From: Polytrichum commune
Lineage: Eukaryota > Streptophyta > Polytrichopsida > Polytrichales > Polytrichaceae
Assembly: GCA_950295325.1 (NCBI GenBank)
Contig: OX485803.1
Coordinates: forward strand, 40,379,554 to 40,443,553
Reading direction: 5' to 3'
DNA: 64,000 nt
The notes under the pieces: model-generated
What the model saw: only the letters and a program-made list of their open reading frames with translations
Database searches by the model: none
Told to the model about the DNA's origin: nothing
Shown: piece after piece, positions 23,141 to 35,690 of the stretch
Numbering within the stretch: the stretch's first letter is position 1
Layout of the letters: the number at the start of each line of letters is the position of its first letter
Position numbers and translations under genes: made by a program

Positions 23141-23842
23141 AGGGGAAGAAAGGAAGCTGCAGGAGCCGAGTTGGCAATATTGCAGGATGTCGAAGAGGGC
23201 GACATTCGAACCTCGGCGGAAGAGACGTCGAGAGAGGTCGATCATGCGTCCACATTGTGGAGGTCATGTGCATGCAGTCTGGAGGTCGGTACGTGAGTAC
23301 ATCATCGCAACATCGACCGTCGGGACTCCAACATCGATCGTCGGGACTCCAACATCGGGCCACCTCATCTCGGGTCCCTCGAGGCCAACCTTGCAGGATC
23401 CACTGCCGCCTAATAAATAAAATGGGGCTGGAGTCTGCATTCTTCACATCGATCCTAGTGGGTGGGCAGCCAGCCAGCCGAGAAACGTAGGGAGTGTCGA
23501 GTGTGCTGGAGATCGAGTCTGTGGTTTTGAGTGACAAGAACAGGTTCGCGTAATTCGAAGTGAGTGATTCGTGAAGGAAGGAAAGGGTCATCATGGCCTT
23601 GTCTTTGGTGTATGGCAATGTGGGTACTTCGGCTGCCCACTCCTGCTGCACTGGGAGCACGTTGCAACTCAGGCAGGCGTCGACGCAGCACACTGGTGGA
23701 ACTGTGCACGTGCCGGGCTTCTTCACTAAAGTGGGATATGATCTGAAGAAGAATTCAACCTCATGGCGTCGCAACAGGCCATCCACCGTGTTGCCGATTC
23801 GAGCCTGTCACGGTGAGCTGTTGAATTGGATCTCGCTCGTGC

Positions 23843-26280
23843 ATGGAATCGCAACGTCGCCGACTGAGGATCTCCCAGCCACTACTCATCACGAGTTGCC
23901 GAATCTCGCCATCGCCTTGCTCGATCGGGAATCCGAAGAAGGATGTGGACGTAGAGATCGCCGGCGGCAGGGGAGCTGTTTCCCGCAGCAGGTCCTGTGC
24001 ACAGTCGGCTACGGAGAAGAGTCGAGTGATTTGCATTTCAGGACCCACTGCGTAAGTCCTCATGTCTGTAGAATAATTCACAGCACTATTTCCTTGTAGA
24101 AGTACTTTTTTCAACTTCCCCGGCCCTTTGGCCTGTGGTGTCGTTCTTGCTATACTTACATGATCAATGCTGCTTGTGTTCGAACATCACTACATCAGCA
24201 GAGAGGGCTAGCTTTACCGTTTTGCCTGTAGGTTTTTGCGGGAAGAAGCTAGGGCGGGAATTAGTGATCGGCTATTAGAAATCAGCTTAACTTCAAGTGA
24301 TAAGTGCTAGTGATAATCGTAAGCTTCTTTTTTTAAGGAAAGCGTAAGAGATGGATGACTTAATTGTCGACGCCAGGAAGATGGTGAATTCATGCGTGCG
24401 CGGGACAGGGGGATTGTTGGATAATGTCGTCGACTGTTCACAAACCTGGTTAGACTACCATCAATGGTCCCTGGAAGCCTTAAGGAATATTTGAAGTGAC
24501 GTGGGAACTGTGACCCCGTGCCAGGATGCTCGTTTTCAGCGTAGTGGAAAATCATTGATCCCCTGAAGTCTGTGCTATTCTTTTTCTATTGCCCTTTACT
24601 CTCAACCACTTTATGTTTGGGTGATGTAAGAGTTTCCACTGGACGAACGTGTTTGTCGCGGCCTACTGTGTCGCAGAAGCACCGTATTCTTCTTCTTTTA
24701 GTACTTTTCTTCCCACCTTAGAGATAGGCGTAGACCTGTTTTGTGATCATAACCAGAAGAGATTAATGTCTTCGACGTCAGGGGGAGGATCGACTCATTT
24801 GTGCGGGTAATTGCCACACTCATGTCGTCGAGTGCAGCTTTGAAGTTCTACTGCACTTCTCCTCCCGTTGCGCGCTCTGCAGAATCCACTGTGGTTTTAA
24901 GTTTCCTTTGGAAGAATGTCGTCTATGGTTCCATGTCCTGTTCATGTTTGTGCTTTTCTCTGAGTGTTTGGACGGGAAGAAGCTGGGGCTAGAAAGCAGT
25001 CACTTGTCTGTCGAAAACCCAGGGACCAGCCTAACCACAAGTGATCAATGTTAGTGATCACAGTAAGCTTGCTGTAACCTTGTTTTGGGGAAACTGCCGT
25101 ACTTAAGTCGTCGACTCTCGACAGTACTCTTAGTTAGACTGTCGATCATGAGAGCCTTGAGTACTTCGGAGTGTGTCCTGTAAGTTGTTTTTCCTTCCAA
25201 CACATGCTGTTTCTTTCCTTGCAACATTTGCTCTTTGGATGATGTTCCGATCGTTACAAGATTCTCTTCATTGCGAATTGCTTCATAATATGGGCTTGGA
25301 AATAATATCAATTCTGGTATCTGGTGAGCGTTTTACAGAGTCGGGAAGACGCGCCTGTCCATCGAGCTGGCCAAGGCACTCGGGGGCGAGATCATCAACG
25401 CCGACTCCGTTCAAGTGTACAAAGGCCTGGACGTGGGCGCCGCCAAAGCGTCCCTCGAGGAGCGGCAGGGCGTCCCGCACCACCTAATGGACTTGGTGCT
25501 CCCGACCGCGTTGACTACACTTATGAGCACTTCCTCGCCGATGCCCGCGCCGCGACCGAAGAAATCTTGTCGAAAGGCAAGGTGCCCATTGTCATTGGGG
25601 GCACGGGGATGTATATGCGGTGGTACATGCAGAACAGGCAAGGCATCACCTCCCACCCTTACCCCGGCGAAGACACAGAGGGACTCACAGATCATCTCAC
25701 CGAATGGGACTATGATTTTCAGTGCTACTTTTTATACCAGCACCGTGCGGATCTTTATCCCCGCGTCGACATCCGGTGCGAGCAGATGATCCCCGAGCTC
25801 CTGAAGGAGACGTCCTGGCTCCTCGACTTGGGCGTGCGTCCGGGCAGCAACACAGCGGCCAACGCCATCGGCTACGACGAAGCGATGCAGTTGCTACTTG
25901 AAGCACGCGCCGATGGCGGTGTCGTGAGCAAGGAGAGGTTCTTGAGTTTTCTTTCCGACTTCCAACACAACTCGAAAGGTCTGGTGAGGAAGCAGATCGC
26001 ATGGTTCCGTCGTTCGGAAAGGAGCGATGTGCGCAAGTTTCGGTGGGTTCAAGCCGGCCAGCCTGTGGAGCACATGGTGGAGCTTTTGGCGAATGAGTAC
26101 AGGAAGGCGCCCGGGACACCTCCTTCGGACTTCTCAAGTGGGGAGATTCTGAAACTTGCGAGCTTGAAGGAACAGAAGCGCATGAAGAACTACAAACCAG
26201 AGTTCAAGGTGTATTCCGACTCTGAGGCGGTGACCAGCGCTCTCGAGTGGATAAGGGCAAGCCAAGCTTCTTATGCATAA
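23843..26280 (+). pseudogene. tRNA dimethylallyltransferase, IPT9/MiaA-like, frameshifted and internally deleted
   Basis: Exon 1 (23843-24051) encodes a Ser/Arg-rich, transit-peptide-like leader ending KSRVICISGPT. A GC/GTAAGT donor and a TTTTACAG acceptor join it in phase to exon 2 (25339-26280), giving the P-loop GPTAVGKTRL. Conserved MiaA features follow: [23 protein letters not shown] and VIGGTGMY. The C-terminal part matches the plant IPT9 class (WLLDLG..PGSN, AIGYDEAM, RKQIAWFRRSE, final SALEWIR). Such enzymes add a dimethylallyl group to A37 of UNN-anticodon tRNAs. Two defects are visible: a frame break near 25500-25512, and a gap of roughly 85 residues after [12 protein letters not shown] relative to the family. 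A MALSL... frame from 23593 suggests the leader may also be shifted. GC content is higher than in the flanks. Either a pseudogene or an assembly error. Confidence 0.75.
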
Positions 26281-29200
26281 TTACTCACCAATGGCATCAG
26301 CATTAGCTCTGTACAAGTTCAGCCGCTTCAGCTTCAAAGCAAGCTTTGAAAGGCAGACCAGTCGATCTGCACAATAGTTTCATTTCTTTTTGCATCAAAT
26401 CCGGCGATAGCATGCCTCTCTGCTATAGGTAGAGGATAGACACATGATAGACACATGATAGATGATATATAGTAGATCATAGAACATGCAATGCGGGGTG
26501 CTCCACAAAGTATCAATCAAACATTTGATTTAAGTTATATTGATCTCAGTCCATTTTGACTCCAGGTGATTTATGCTATGATTTCGTTCCATTCTTCTTG
26601 GGCGGGTCTGAGTGCATTAGATTTGTACTACGGAGGTGATCCGGAATGAAGGACTTGCTGTGAGGAGCTCATAGCAAGTCGACCAAGGGATTTGTACGCT
26701 ATCAGAATTATGGGTTGTCCAATCTTGTATGAGGCAGCCACACCTAATTTGTTGTACTTGGAATCAGCAACCAAAGGCTCATCCTCAAGTGCAATAAAGG
26801 AATCCTAGAAATTTGGGCCCACTAAATCAAAACAAAGTTGTGTAGTAATGTCAATAGGATGTCTTTATGATTGACATGGTTTGGAGAGACTCTAATAGAG
26901 TAATAAGTAAAGTAAAGTAGATGAAACCACATCAGGTTTAGCCTCAAACCTTGAGTTATGAGGATTAACACAAAGTCACTCAAGTTTTCTTAATGCTTAA
27001 ATTATCATATAAAAAGAACAACGTCCAACTCTAATTGACAAGGCTTTCTAGTTAGTCCTACTAGAATGGATGGGCCAAGTTAGCCTTGTATAGGCTAGTA
27101 TGGGATTTAGGGTAGTGAGTCTCATGCGCTTACTATACTTTAGAACCTAAATTTCTCTTAAAGTTGGAGAGGTGGAAAGAAGAGGTGTTAGAAGTGTTAC
27201 CCAACTTTCAAAATAAGCTCCAATACACAATGAGCTAACATGCTCTCAATAAAAAGTTTTCTCAAAGAAGGATCAAACCCACCATTTCATCTCTTTTTGA
27301 GGGATTTTGCAGATGACTCTAGTGAATTTTGAATTGTGTCTTGAAGTGGAGAAATGGACTCAACCTCTTCCAAGCTCTAGGATGTAGATGCAAAGGTGAC
27401 CTGCAATTCACACACAGGTTGTGCCTTAGCAAGTGGTTCATTAGGGCAGTCAAGGTCTGCTGAAGAGCGCAAGACTTGTGAAATTTCCGGGTTATTATTG
27501 TATCAATTGTGCCATGAATGCATAAAAGTTAGAGGATGAGAATTCCTTGCCCAAGGGTGGACTCCTCATACCATGTATGAACTAATGTGAGTGTAAGAAG
27601 CGGTATTTTTTTGAGGCATTAGTGTACATAGTATACACAAGGGAGAGGTATCATTTTTTTCCTAGTGCACACATTTTAAAAGGTTATTAAGAATGTTGAA
27701 GTTAAGGTATATTTACAAAAGGGGGCCCTAGGGTTTAGAGAAATAATTGACAACAAATGTGTTAGTTCCATCCAATTCACATTTTCATCCATTATTGTCA
27801 TGTGGTGATAATCCTTAATGACTACCTTATCCATTCTTGTTAAGGTTTGCAGATGGGTTCTAGGTTTTTACAAACTAGAGGCTTGTGGAGCGCTCATGGG
27901 CTCCCTTGAATTTTGCTCTTTAGGTTGTGGCTAAGTTATTTTGCTCTCTTGTCTTTATTTGCTTGATGCAATTGTTGATTTACATGCTATGAATGAAAAT
28001 TTGTTCAATGACTTTCTATTGGACAGTGAAAATGGATTTTATATGTAATATATGCCTATTTAATTCAAGGTTTATATTTTGCATATGTAGTGTAGTATAT
28101 ATTTTGTATTTTGTAAAGCTTCATATACATACATGAGTCCATTTTCTAGCCTATCATTAGTAAGAATACATTTGTTGTTCTCTATTAAAACTTCTTGTAT
28201 ATAGGGGATTTAGTTTCATAGCGATCCACATACGAATCCAATGAAGAGTCTACCCCCCTAAGATCCGGACCCTTGCTTCTCTCACTACACAATTTATGGT
28301 ATTTAGTGTCACATGCGCAATAGTGTCACTTACCCTATTTTGAGGTGTATGCTAGGTTATGCTGATGGCCAACAATTTCATCGTTAGCGTCACCTCATGA
28401 CACTTGGCATTCAAGTGTGCTTTACTAATGTTTTGGTATGAATATGCTCAAAAATATTATGCCTATGTTATACAATGATCTACAAGTTGACTAAAGTGTA
28501 CACTAATAACACTTGCCATTAGTATGCTCAAGAATGTCTTCCCCTTCCATGCTAAATTGCAAAACTATCATCTCAAGTATTCCAATATGCTATGCTAAAC
28601 TTCTTGATGTAAATAAATTTTCACTTCAAAAACTTATTTATGTTGATGAATAGTATCCTATCAAGAATTAGCGAACATGACGCTTTGAGACCTCTAAGCA
28701 TCTAAATTTAGGACCTTCACAAATAGTGCACGTGACATTGAATACCTTAAACGGTGTAGTTCATCATTTGCAAGTTGTACTAATTTCACTGACAATGCAT
28801 GAACGACTGCAGGTGTTCATCAAGAAGAAATTTAAAAGCTGAATCATAAGGTAGAAATACCATATTAAGCAGTTAACCACCCTCTAGCCGTGCACTAGAT
28901 TGCCGTCATAATGGTGAAGTGTCATTTCTAAAACGGATCATGGCTCAGCAGCAACTTCAATGCATGCACACTTAGTGTAGCCAATGGGAGTCAAGTGTTA
29001 ATGTACTCATGAGGTAACCGATTTAGACGATGTTCTATATGGAAATGCAGATTACCGTGTTCGGTATAGGAAGAATCTAGTGAACGAGTAGGGGGTTTAA
29101 CAACTTTTCACTTTGAAAATTTGTAGCATTTTTTGTACAAGACAAAAAAATATGAAACAACTTGCACTCTTCATGAATCCTTCTCGTCTATCTTGGAAAA

Positions 29201-29789
29201 TTATCTCATGATTGTCAGACCATATCTTCAATGCAAATCACCTTATTTTCACGGGTTATGGTATTTCTACCTTAGATGAAGGAATTTAAACTCTGCGAGA
29301 AAATTAGCTCATTTTGGTACACTCGAGACTTGCCGAGGTTCCATACGATGGTAAGGCCATGGAGTTATGGATCCTGTTTTATTCGAAAGCAGGCTCTGAA
29401 CAACAATTCTGAATTCTGGCTTCAAAATGTTGCTTAAATCAAGCAATTAAGCAATTAAAATGTTGGAGTTGACAGAAAATGATTGGTTAGCGGTAGATTG
29501 TTTCCTTGTGAGTTTGAATTAGTCGTGACTTCAAAGACTACACTGCAAGGGTGATTGAACATCTTCCAGTTGATGTGATTACGTTTTTGTTATGATCGAT
29601 GTTACAGTGGTGCAAATATTCAATGGAGAAGTAAGGGCTCAGATAGACCTAGATAGAATTAGACAGTTTAAAGAAACTCAAAGTTTTGTGCATTTTGTTA
29701 GTATGACACATCCTTTGCTATGTTTTGGGTGACTCGGAGACTTCAATAAATACTGTATTGAGTGTCACCGATTCTCTTTGTCTTGCTCA
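26281..29789. other. Gene-free intergenic stretch
   Basis: AT-rich with only short, motif-free open frames. 'agtgtcacttacc' near 28320 and 'gtgtcaccgattct' near 29765 recur elsewhere in the window (for example 50050) and are probably scraps of dispersed repeats. Confidence 0.5.
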
Positions 29790-30611
29790 GTGCTAATATG
29801 CAATCTAACCTCATTATTACAACACTTGTTTATACGACACTCTCGATATTACGACACATTTTTGTGAGACCAAAGCTTTTAGGTCAAAAGTCCCTTTTTT
29901 ATACGACTATGACACTCAATAATGCGACATTTAGAATCTCCATTTTGTCATATTAAAGACGTAGCTAATGTTAAAATTCTTTTCATCTATGTTATGTACA
30001 TCTAAAATACATCCATTTTCATTTGGGAACTACTTGGGAACTTCACTATCATTGGGAACTTAATGAGAATTAGGGTTACTAGTGTAGAATGGACAATGGT
30101 AAGGTTTAGAGTGGCTTCCTGTTTAGTATGTTGCCTTGTACTCATGATAATATAGTATCACCAGTATTTTGTGCACTCTCTTGCATTCTTGCAGTCTCCA
30201 ATTTCATTTTGTCAATCTGCACACAGTCACCACAAACTCTATACCAGTCACCACATACTCCAATTTCATTTGGTCAGCCTGCACACAATCACCACTAACT
30301 CCAATTTCATTTTGTTAACCTACAAATAGTCGTCATAGACTCCAGACTAGTCACCACAGTTTCTAGCCTCCAAAGTCACCACCTTATTGTACTGCTTGTA
30401 CAATCTTTTGGTTGTTTGTACAGTCTATTGGCTTTCTTCTTACATTATCAGGTAAGTACTTTACTAATTTATATTGGGTTGCAATGTTTTGATTGGGTTT
30501 CTTATTTTTCCTTTGAATTATGACTCTGAACTTAGATGACTCAATTCCATAGGCTCAATAATATTTCTCATTTTGCCCACACAATTTTTTTTTTCATAAT
30601 TACATTTCAAA

Positions 30612-31215
30612 ATGGAGGTGAGTAATAAGAGAAAGAGGACTAGTTTGACAATGGAGGACAAAAGACAGATGCTCAACATTTTCAAGGGTAACCCTAGTTG
30701 GAGTCAACAAACAATTGTTGATAAGTTTAACAAGAAATTTTGTAAAAATGTGAAGAGGAACATAGTATCTTAGGTCCTCAATTTTTCTAATGAAATTATT
30801 CGTATTCAAAGTAAGGTTGCTAAAGATGTCCAGAGAGTCAAAGACCCAAAGTACCCAGAACTTGAAAATGCCTTGATGGCATGGTTCAAGCAAGTGAGAA
30901 CTTCATGAGAATTTCATTGCAAATTGAATGTGTTTGCTAAGGATTTAATTATTTTCTCAATTGATTGCATAAACATTGAAATATTAGAGGAATTGTATTG
31001 ATTTCAAGTAATTTTTATCTTTTTAATTTTTTAAACATGTAAGAAGTAAAAATGGAGCATTGATTAATGAGATGCTCATGCGAAAGGCTGCAATTCTTCG
31101 GAAATCTTTTGTAACAAAGCTTTAAAATAATCCAATCAAGGTTGAAAAGTACAAAAACTTTAAGTTTTCAAATGGTTGGTTGAAGAAACTCAATGAACAC
31201 TATTGCAAAGTAAAC
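30612..31215 (+). pseudogene. Tigger/pogo transposase relic, CENP-B-like DNA-binding half
   Basis: A frame from ATG 30612 reads KRKRTSLTMEDKRQ...NPSWSQQTIVDKFN, an N-terminal CENP-B/psq helix-turn-helix. A stop (TAG near 30771) follows, then PKYPELENALMAWFKQVR, the typical start of the second HTH domain. From about 31045 comes NGALINEMLMRKAAI...FKFSNGWLKKLNEHY with another stop. The DDE catalytic domain is absent. Non-functional. Confidence 0.8.
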
Positions 31216-31230
31216 ATTGAATATGTTGTT

Positions 31231-31275
31231 GAACAATATTTAATTTCTATTTCTATTTCTATTTCTATTTCTATC
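31231..31275 (+). repeat. (TTTCTA)n microsatellite
   Basis: About six TTTCTA units, at the junction between the Tigger relic and the retrotransposon fragment. Confidence 0.85.
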
Positions 31276-31355
31276 ATTTGATCATGCAAGTCCTCATCTC
31301 ATCTCTAGAATGCTAGACTAACTATTGATCATGCCTTGACCATACTAAACTTAGT

Positions 31356-31511
31356 AAGTTATCTCAACACTTGTCGGTTGAAAGTTATGCCAATGAGTTT
31401 CAAAACTTATGTGCATAAATTGTTACTTCACCAATGAGTGTTGGTGATAATATTCACTGTTTTATTGATGAATTAAAGCCAAAAATGAGATTAATGGTAA
31501 CGGTGGGTTCA
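31356..31511 (+). pseudogene. Retrotransposon gag-like fragment
   Basis: The frame reads ESYANEFQNLCA, stop, IVTSPMSVGDNIHCFIDELK then PKMRLMVTV. This resembles the capsid-proximal region of plant LTR-retrotransposon Gag (EFxxL...P.s..d.i..Fi.gLkp.ir). It is broken by a TAA and ends at the tRNA-like block. Confidence 0.55.
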
Positions 31512-31552
31512 TAACCCACAAGTTTCAGGATCGAAACCTTACTCTGATACCA
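31502..31552 (-). other. Extended primer-binding site matching the 3' half of initiator tRNA-Met
   Basis: On the plus strand, a CAT-anticodon stem-loop (GGTGGGTTCATAACCC), a T-arm (GGATCGAAACC) and CTCTGATACCA follow in tRNA order, including CCA, which nuclear tRNA genes do not encode. On the minus strand this reads TGGTATCAGAG..., the usual iMet primer-binding site, with complementarity continuing for about 50 nt. It therefore looks like the PBS of a minus-strand LTR element whose LTR end would lie at about 31555-31700 (TATAAAGGG present), not a tRNA gene. Confidence 0.6.
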
Positions 31553-32114
31553 AAATATAACGAAACTCTAATTCCTTGTTGGAAGTTTTTTTTGGCATGA
31601 ACCACCCAACCATGAGATAAGATAAAAGGTTCCTTTCTCTCATGCAAGAACCCTTTATACACCTCCCCACCATGCCCAATTGTCTTAAGTTTAACTAAAG
31701 TAAAAGTATGTTCATTATTAGCAAATATAATGAACTCTATGCTTAAACTTTAAACTCATTCTAGATTACCGTTATTTTAGTTCTAGTCAACATGTACCAA
31801 TAATGGCTCATGTTGTAGTTTTTGAGAATATTTGTATCTATTTGGAGTTATAATTTATTATTTCATACCATTTATATTGCTTAAACTCGTGGTATATATT
31901 TTGAAGTTCACATTACTTATGTTTTCGTATTTCCTCAATAATACGACAACTTTACACCATTTGTCATATTAAGGAGAAGACGAGACCTCGATAATAAGGA
32001 ATTTTTTGTGTTTCCCAAACGTGTCATACTAAAGAGGGAGAATAGTATGAATCATAAATACAGTTATTTAAGAGGTAAACACATTTTGTCTATAGTACAA
32101 TTTGGTCATACAGA

Positions 32115-32440
32115 ACTACACAAAATATAATATTTAATGTTTGATTACATTTAGTGTTGTTACCACCCTACCATACTCAACATTAATTTTCAATTCTTTG
32201 ATAATTTGTGTTAGACATAAATGTGCCGCTACTTCCTCTACTGCCACCTCCCTTATTATATCCTTTTTTTTCATATCCTTACTAACACTAAATTCAAACA
32301 TGTAACTTCCACATATTACCATTGTTACATTTAGTATTTGAGTTTACATTTAATGTTACTTACTTTCATAGGGTTATTGATATTTAGTGTATGCATTCGT
32401 ATTTAGTGTATCAAACACTAAATATCATATTTTGTGTAGT
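32115..32440. mobile_element. MITE with ~31-bp terminal inverted repeats
   Basis: The left end starts ACTACACAAAATATAATATT and continues to TTTGAT. The reverse complement of the right end starts ACTACACAAAATATGATATT and continues the same way. Only two mismatches over 31 bp. The 326-bp interior is non-coding. Same TIR theme as the elements at 17766 and 50027. Confidence 0.75.
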
Positions 32441-32844
32441 TTATACATGTTTTTTAATACAAGGATCCTAATCCAAGCCACTTCAATTTCAAACTAGGGT
32501 TAAGAAGAATAATTGAAGATTTGAATAAAAAATAAAAAATTAAGAGGGTAATTTGAATTTAATCTAACGAGAAAGCAAATGCTTGGGACATGAATATATC
32601 AGTTACCACGAATCGCCGGGTATCCAAATCTCAGTTTTCTTTCTATACATTTACGCATCAGGGTATGAAACCACTTGATACCCGCCCAAGACTGGTATAT
32701 ATACTCATGTCCCACCAAGGACAAAGTAAACCCAAAACCCTAATCTGCTCTGTCTCTGAAACTCCTTGACTCCGAAACCCTGAATTGTTTGAGCAAACTT
32801 AACTTGCAGCGGAACAAAGAGGATTCACGGCCTTTATCGCAGCG

Positions 32845-35690
32845 ATGGCGGTCAAGCTGGTACCCATGCAAGTGCTCTATTGCCCAGGTATAATTTGTTT
32901 CCCCTTGTGTTTTGAAGCTGAAAAGTCTTGAGAATTTTGAGGTTAGCAGCGTTCCAGGCTTTCTGGTGACCTAATTTGGTTGATCTGGAGTGAAGAGTAG
33001 TGTTTTTCCAGTGATTGAGTAGGATGAAATCGGTATTTGGTGTTGTGGTAACATTGTTGACTTGATTATTGCATGGGATGTATGTGTGCAGTGTGCTCTT
33101 TGCCAGCAGAGTACTGTGAATTTGGTCCTGAATTCGAGAAATGCAAGCCATGGCTCATCAAGAACGCGCCAGAGTTGTACCCTGCACTAGTGAAGGGTAA
33201 ATTGCCAACTTTAACAGCGATGGTGCCTTACTAATGTGGAAATCTTGGTCTACCCCTGTGCCCGAAGTTTGGAACCTTAATCTAGTTACAGTTACCTACC
33301 AATATTGAATTGGTGTCCTATGCATCTATTACCTATGGATTCCAATGGAGGTTGGATTCAATTTATCAAAATTGATAGCCTCCCCTCTTCTGATTCTACG
33401 TTCTTAGGGTTTGCTCCTTCCTCAGGTCATGTTGCCAGGATTCTACTACATCCTGCAAGTGCAAAGTAATTATTGTGTATCGGTGCATTTCGGCTAAGTG
33501 AGCGGTGGCTGGTGCCGTGCTGTGAACCCCTAGAAGCAGCTGAGAAAACAGCAGAGCAATTGGATGGTCTGAACATAGCGGGCGAGAAAGGAGATGCCGG
33601 CAAGGGGGAAGGTAATTAATAATCAATTTGCTCCTCTATCCTTCCTCTGTACATGCCACTTTCATTTTTGCACTAGGATACTCTTTGGAGTTAGGACATA
33701 TCACACAAAGACCATATTGCTACCTCGAAGATTCTCAGATGGGTCCTTATGCTGAACAATGGTTCAATTCTGATGATGTGGGTATTTTAGCTTAAAGGAT
33801 GGATTTCATGTTTATGTGTTAAGTGATGACAAGTTTAACATCAAAGTATAATCAGCTGGGATGTTCCAATAAGTTTATCTATGCATCAACCAAGACGATG
33901 GGTCTGAATCCATGAAGTTCATATAGTATCTACTTAAAATACATGGCTTGTGGGAAGAGGGCGTCTTTCCCACGCGTGCCTGAATGAAGTATGAGGATAG
34001 ATATCTTGTTAAACTAAAGAATTATATCGACCCATTTTCCAGGATAGTTTTGTCAAGACGAGGTGGTTGAAGTGAATAGCTGATTTCTAAGTGTTACCTC
34101 ACTTTCTTGCAGGTAGCACATCAGACGCCAAGAAGGATGACGAAGTCAAGCGGTTACCTGGGGGTAAAGTGAAGAAGAAGGTAACCTTTCAGGTGCTTTA
34201 TTTTCCAGGGCCAAACCTCCTGAAGAACTAGATTGGGTCCTTGACCTCCCTGTCTGCATGCTCTCATCCAGGATGATGTTGTTGATAAACAGGAAAAGCC
34301 TGAGGTTGTGGTGGAAAAGATAGTCAGAAACAAGCGCAAGTGTGTTACTATCATCAAGGGCCTTGATATGTTTGGTAAGTTTTTGTCTGTTGCAACTTTG
34401 GAGACTATCATAGGTGGTTTTTCATTTATTCCTATGATTCACGAGATGTACCTATTGGATCTCAGGACTCTTGTTAATGCTGCAGCAAAAAGAATGGTAT
34501 CTGAAACTGGAACATATGTTTCCTACTGTCTTTTGCTAATTGATATTGTCAAGCAGTGCAGTTTTGGACACGATCTCTTGTGTAGCTTGAGGACAGGAAC
34601 CAATGTGACTGGTGAGACTGTTCATGCAGGAATCAAGTTGAGTGATGCATCCAAGAAATTGGGCAAGAAATTTGCAAGTGGTGCATCAGTTGTGAAGGTA
34701 AAGTTCCTAATCTATCTCTAATGAATATTTATATGAATGGTGTGACACCTATGATCATCTAAAGCAACCTTTCATTTTCAGCTCTTCTTTGGCTATTTCT
34801 TGTAAGATGATCATGAATCTTTTGAGTCACAATCTGGCCCATGCATTGGAAACATTCAGTTTAAAGATGGGCCTCTTGTCATTCTTTACTAGTTCCTCAC
34901 AGTTCAACATCAATCTGGATACTAAAAGTCTTGCCTCTTTTTTCATTTCAGGGTCCAACGGAGAAAGAACAAATAGATGTTCAAGGTGACATTATGTATG
35001 ACTTAGCTGAGTTCATTACAGACACCTGGAAAAATGTAAGACAACTCTTCTCTCGGGTCTCCTACTCATTGTGGTTGTGTAACATCCTCAGCCTATTTTT
35101 GGAAGGAAGATGGCAGTTCAGGAGAGTTAACGCTACACACTAAACTTTCCAGCTAATGTATTAAGAGGCACTTTACATAAAAGCTTGAGGGCCTAAAGGA
35201 CCAAGGAACTTTGAATGGATGAAAACCTACATGGAGTTCTTAGATGGGATGCAATAGATAATGTTTCACAGTCAAGCAGATTTTGCTTCATACAACACAA
35301 AACCAGGAGACCATGACACTTTAAAATTGCACAACCTTTTCTCTATTCTGCAATTTTGATTTATTGTGTAATATTTTCTCTATTACACAATAAAGGACAC
35401 TTATTGTGTAGAAGGGCCCAGATACATCATATGTTGGTAATGAAATAGCATTCGGTTGACAGCCCGTTTTCATATGTCTTACAGTACACTTGGATCCCTG
35501 TGATCACACAAAATTTAATTCAATTATCCATTGTATGGCCTTGAGATGGTTTTAAGGGCCCTTAAAATTTTATGGTATCGGCCCTTGGCTATGTAAAGTG
35601 GCCCTAAGAATTGTCCACGGCAATGTGCAGGTTCCAGAGTCATCCATTTACTTTATTGAAGATGGGAGGAAAGTACCAGCTGGTGGCTAG
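32845..35690 (+). CDS. DENR: DENR/Tma22-type density-regulated protein, SUI1 domain
   Basis: I read eight exons: 32845-32887, 33092-33196, 33540-33611, 34113-34180, 34272-34374, 34630-34697, 34952-35035 and 35631-35690. All are bounded by GT...AG and phase-consistent, giving 200 residues, the usual length. The N-terminus has the paired-Cys zinc-binding region (VLYCPVCSLPAEYCEF...KCKPWL). The middle is Lys-rich (KRLPGGKVKKK). The SUI1 domain runs from about KRKCVTIIKGLDMFG through GKKFASGASVVKGPTEKEQI to the C-terminal SSIYFIEDGRKV. With MCT-1, DENR acts at the 40S ribosome in re-initiation and in recycling of deacylated tRNA; that role is family knowledge. Nothing looks broken. Confidence 0.95.

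Larger units (their letters stand above)
29790..32060 (+). mobile_element. Degenerate Tigger/pogo-type DNA transposon with nested debris
   Basis: AT-rich ends carry recurring 'atacgacac', 'cgata(a)ttacgac' and 'tcgataataagg' motifs in opposite orientation at about 29810-29950 and 31930-32050, like Tigger terminal repeats. Between them are a transposase fragment (30612-31215) and retrotransposon pieces (31231-31700). Exact termini and TSD could not be fixed. Confidence 0.5.

Noticed and set aside
23124-23786. 220-residue minus-strand open frame
   Set aside because: No recognisable domain; it lies in GC-rich DNA where long chance frames are common, near the IPT9-like exon on the other strand.
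23593-24099. 168-residue plus-strand frame as a separate gene
   Set aside because: It overlaps exon 1 of the IPT9-like gene in another frame. Its MALSL start could be the original transit peptide, but beyond that no domain is seen.
31502-31552. Functional tRNA-iMet gene
   Set aside because: The 5' half (acceptor 5' strand and D-arm) is missing and CCA is present, so it fits a primer-binding site or retro-copy.
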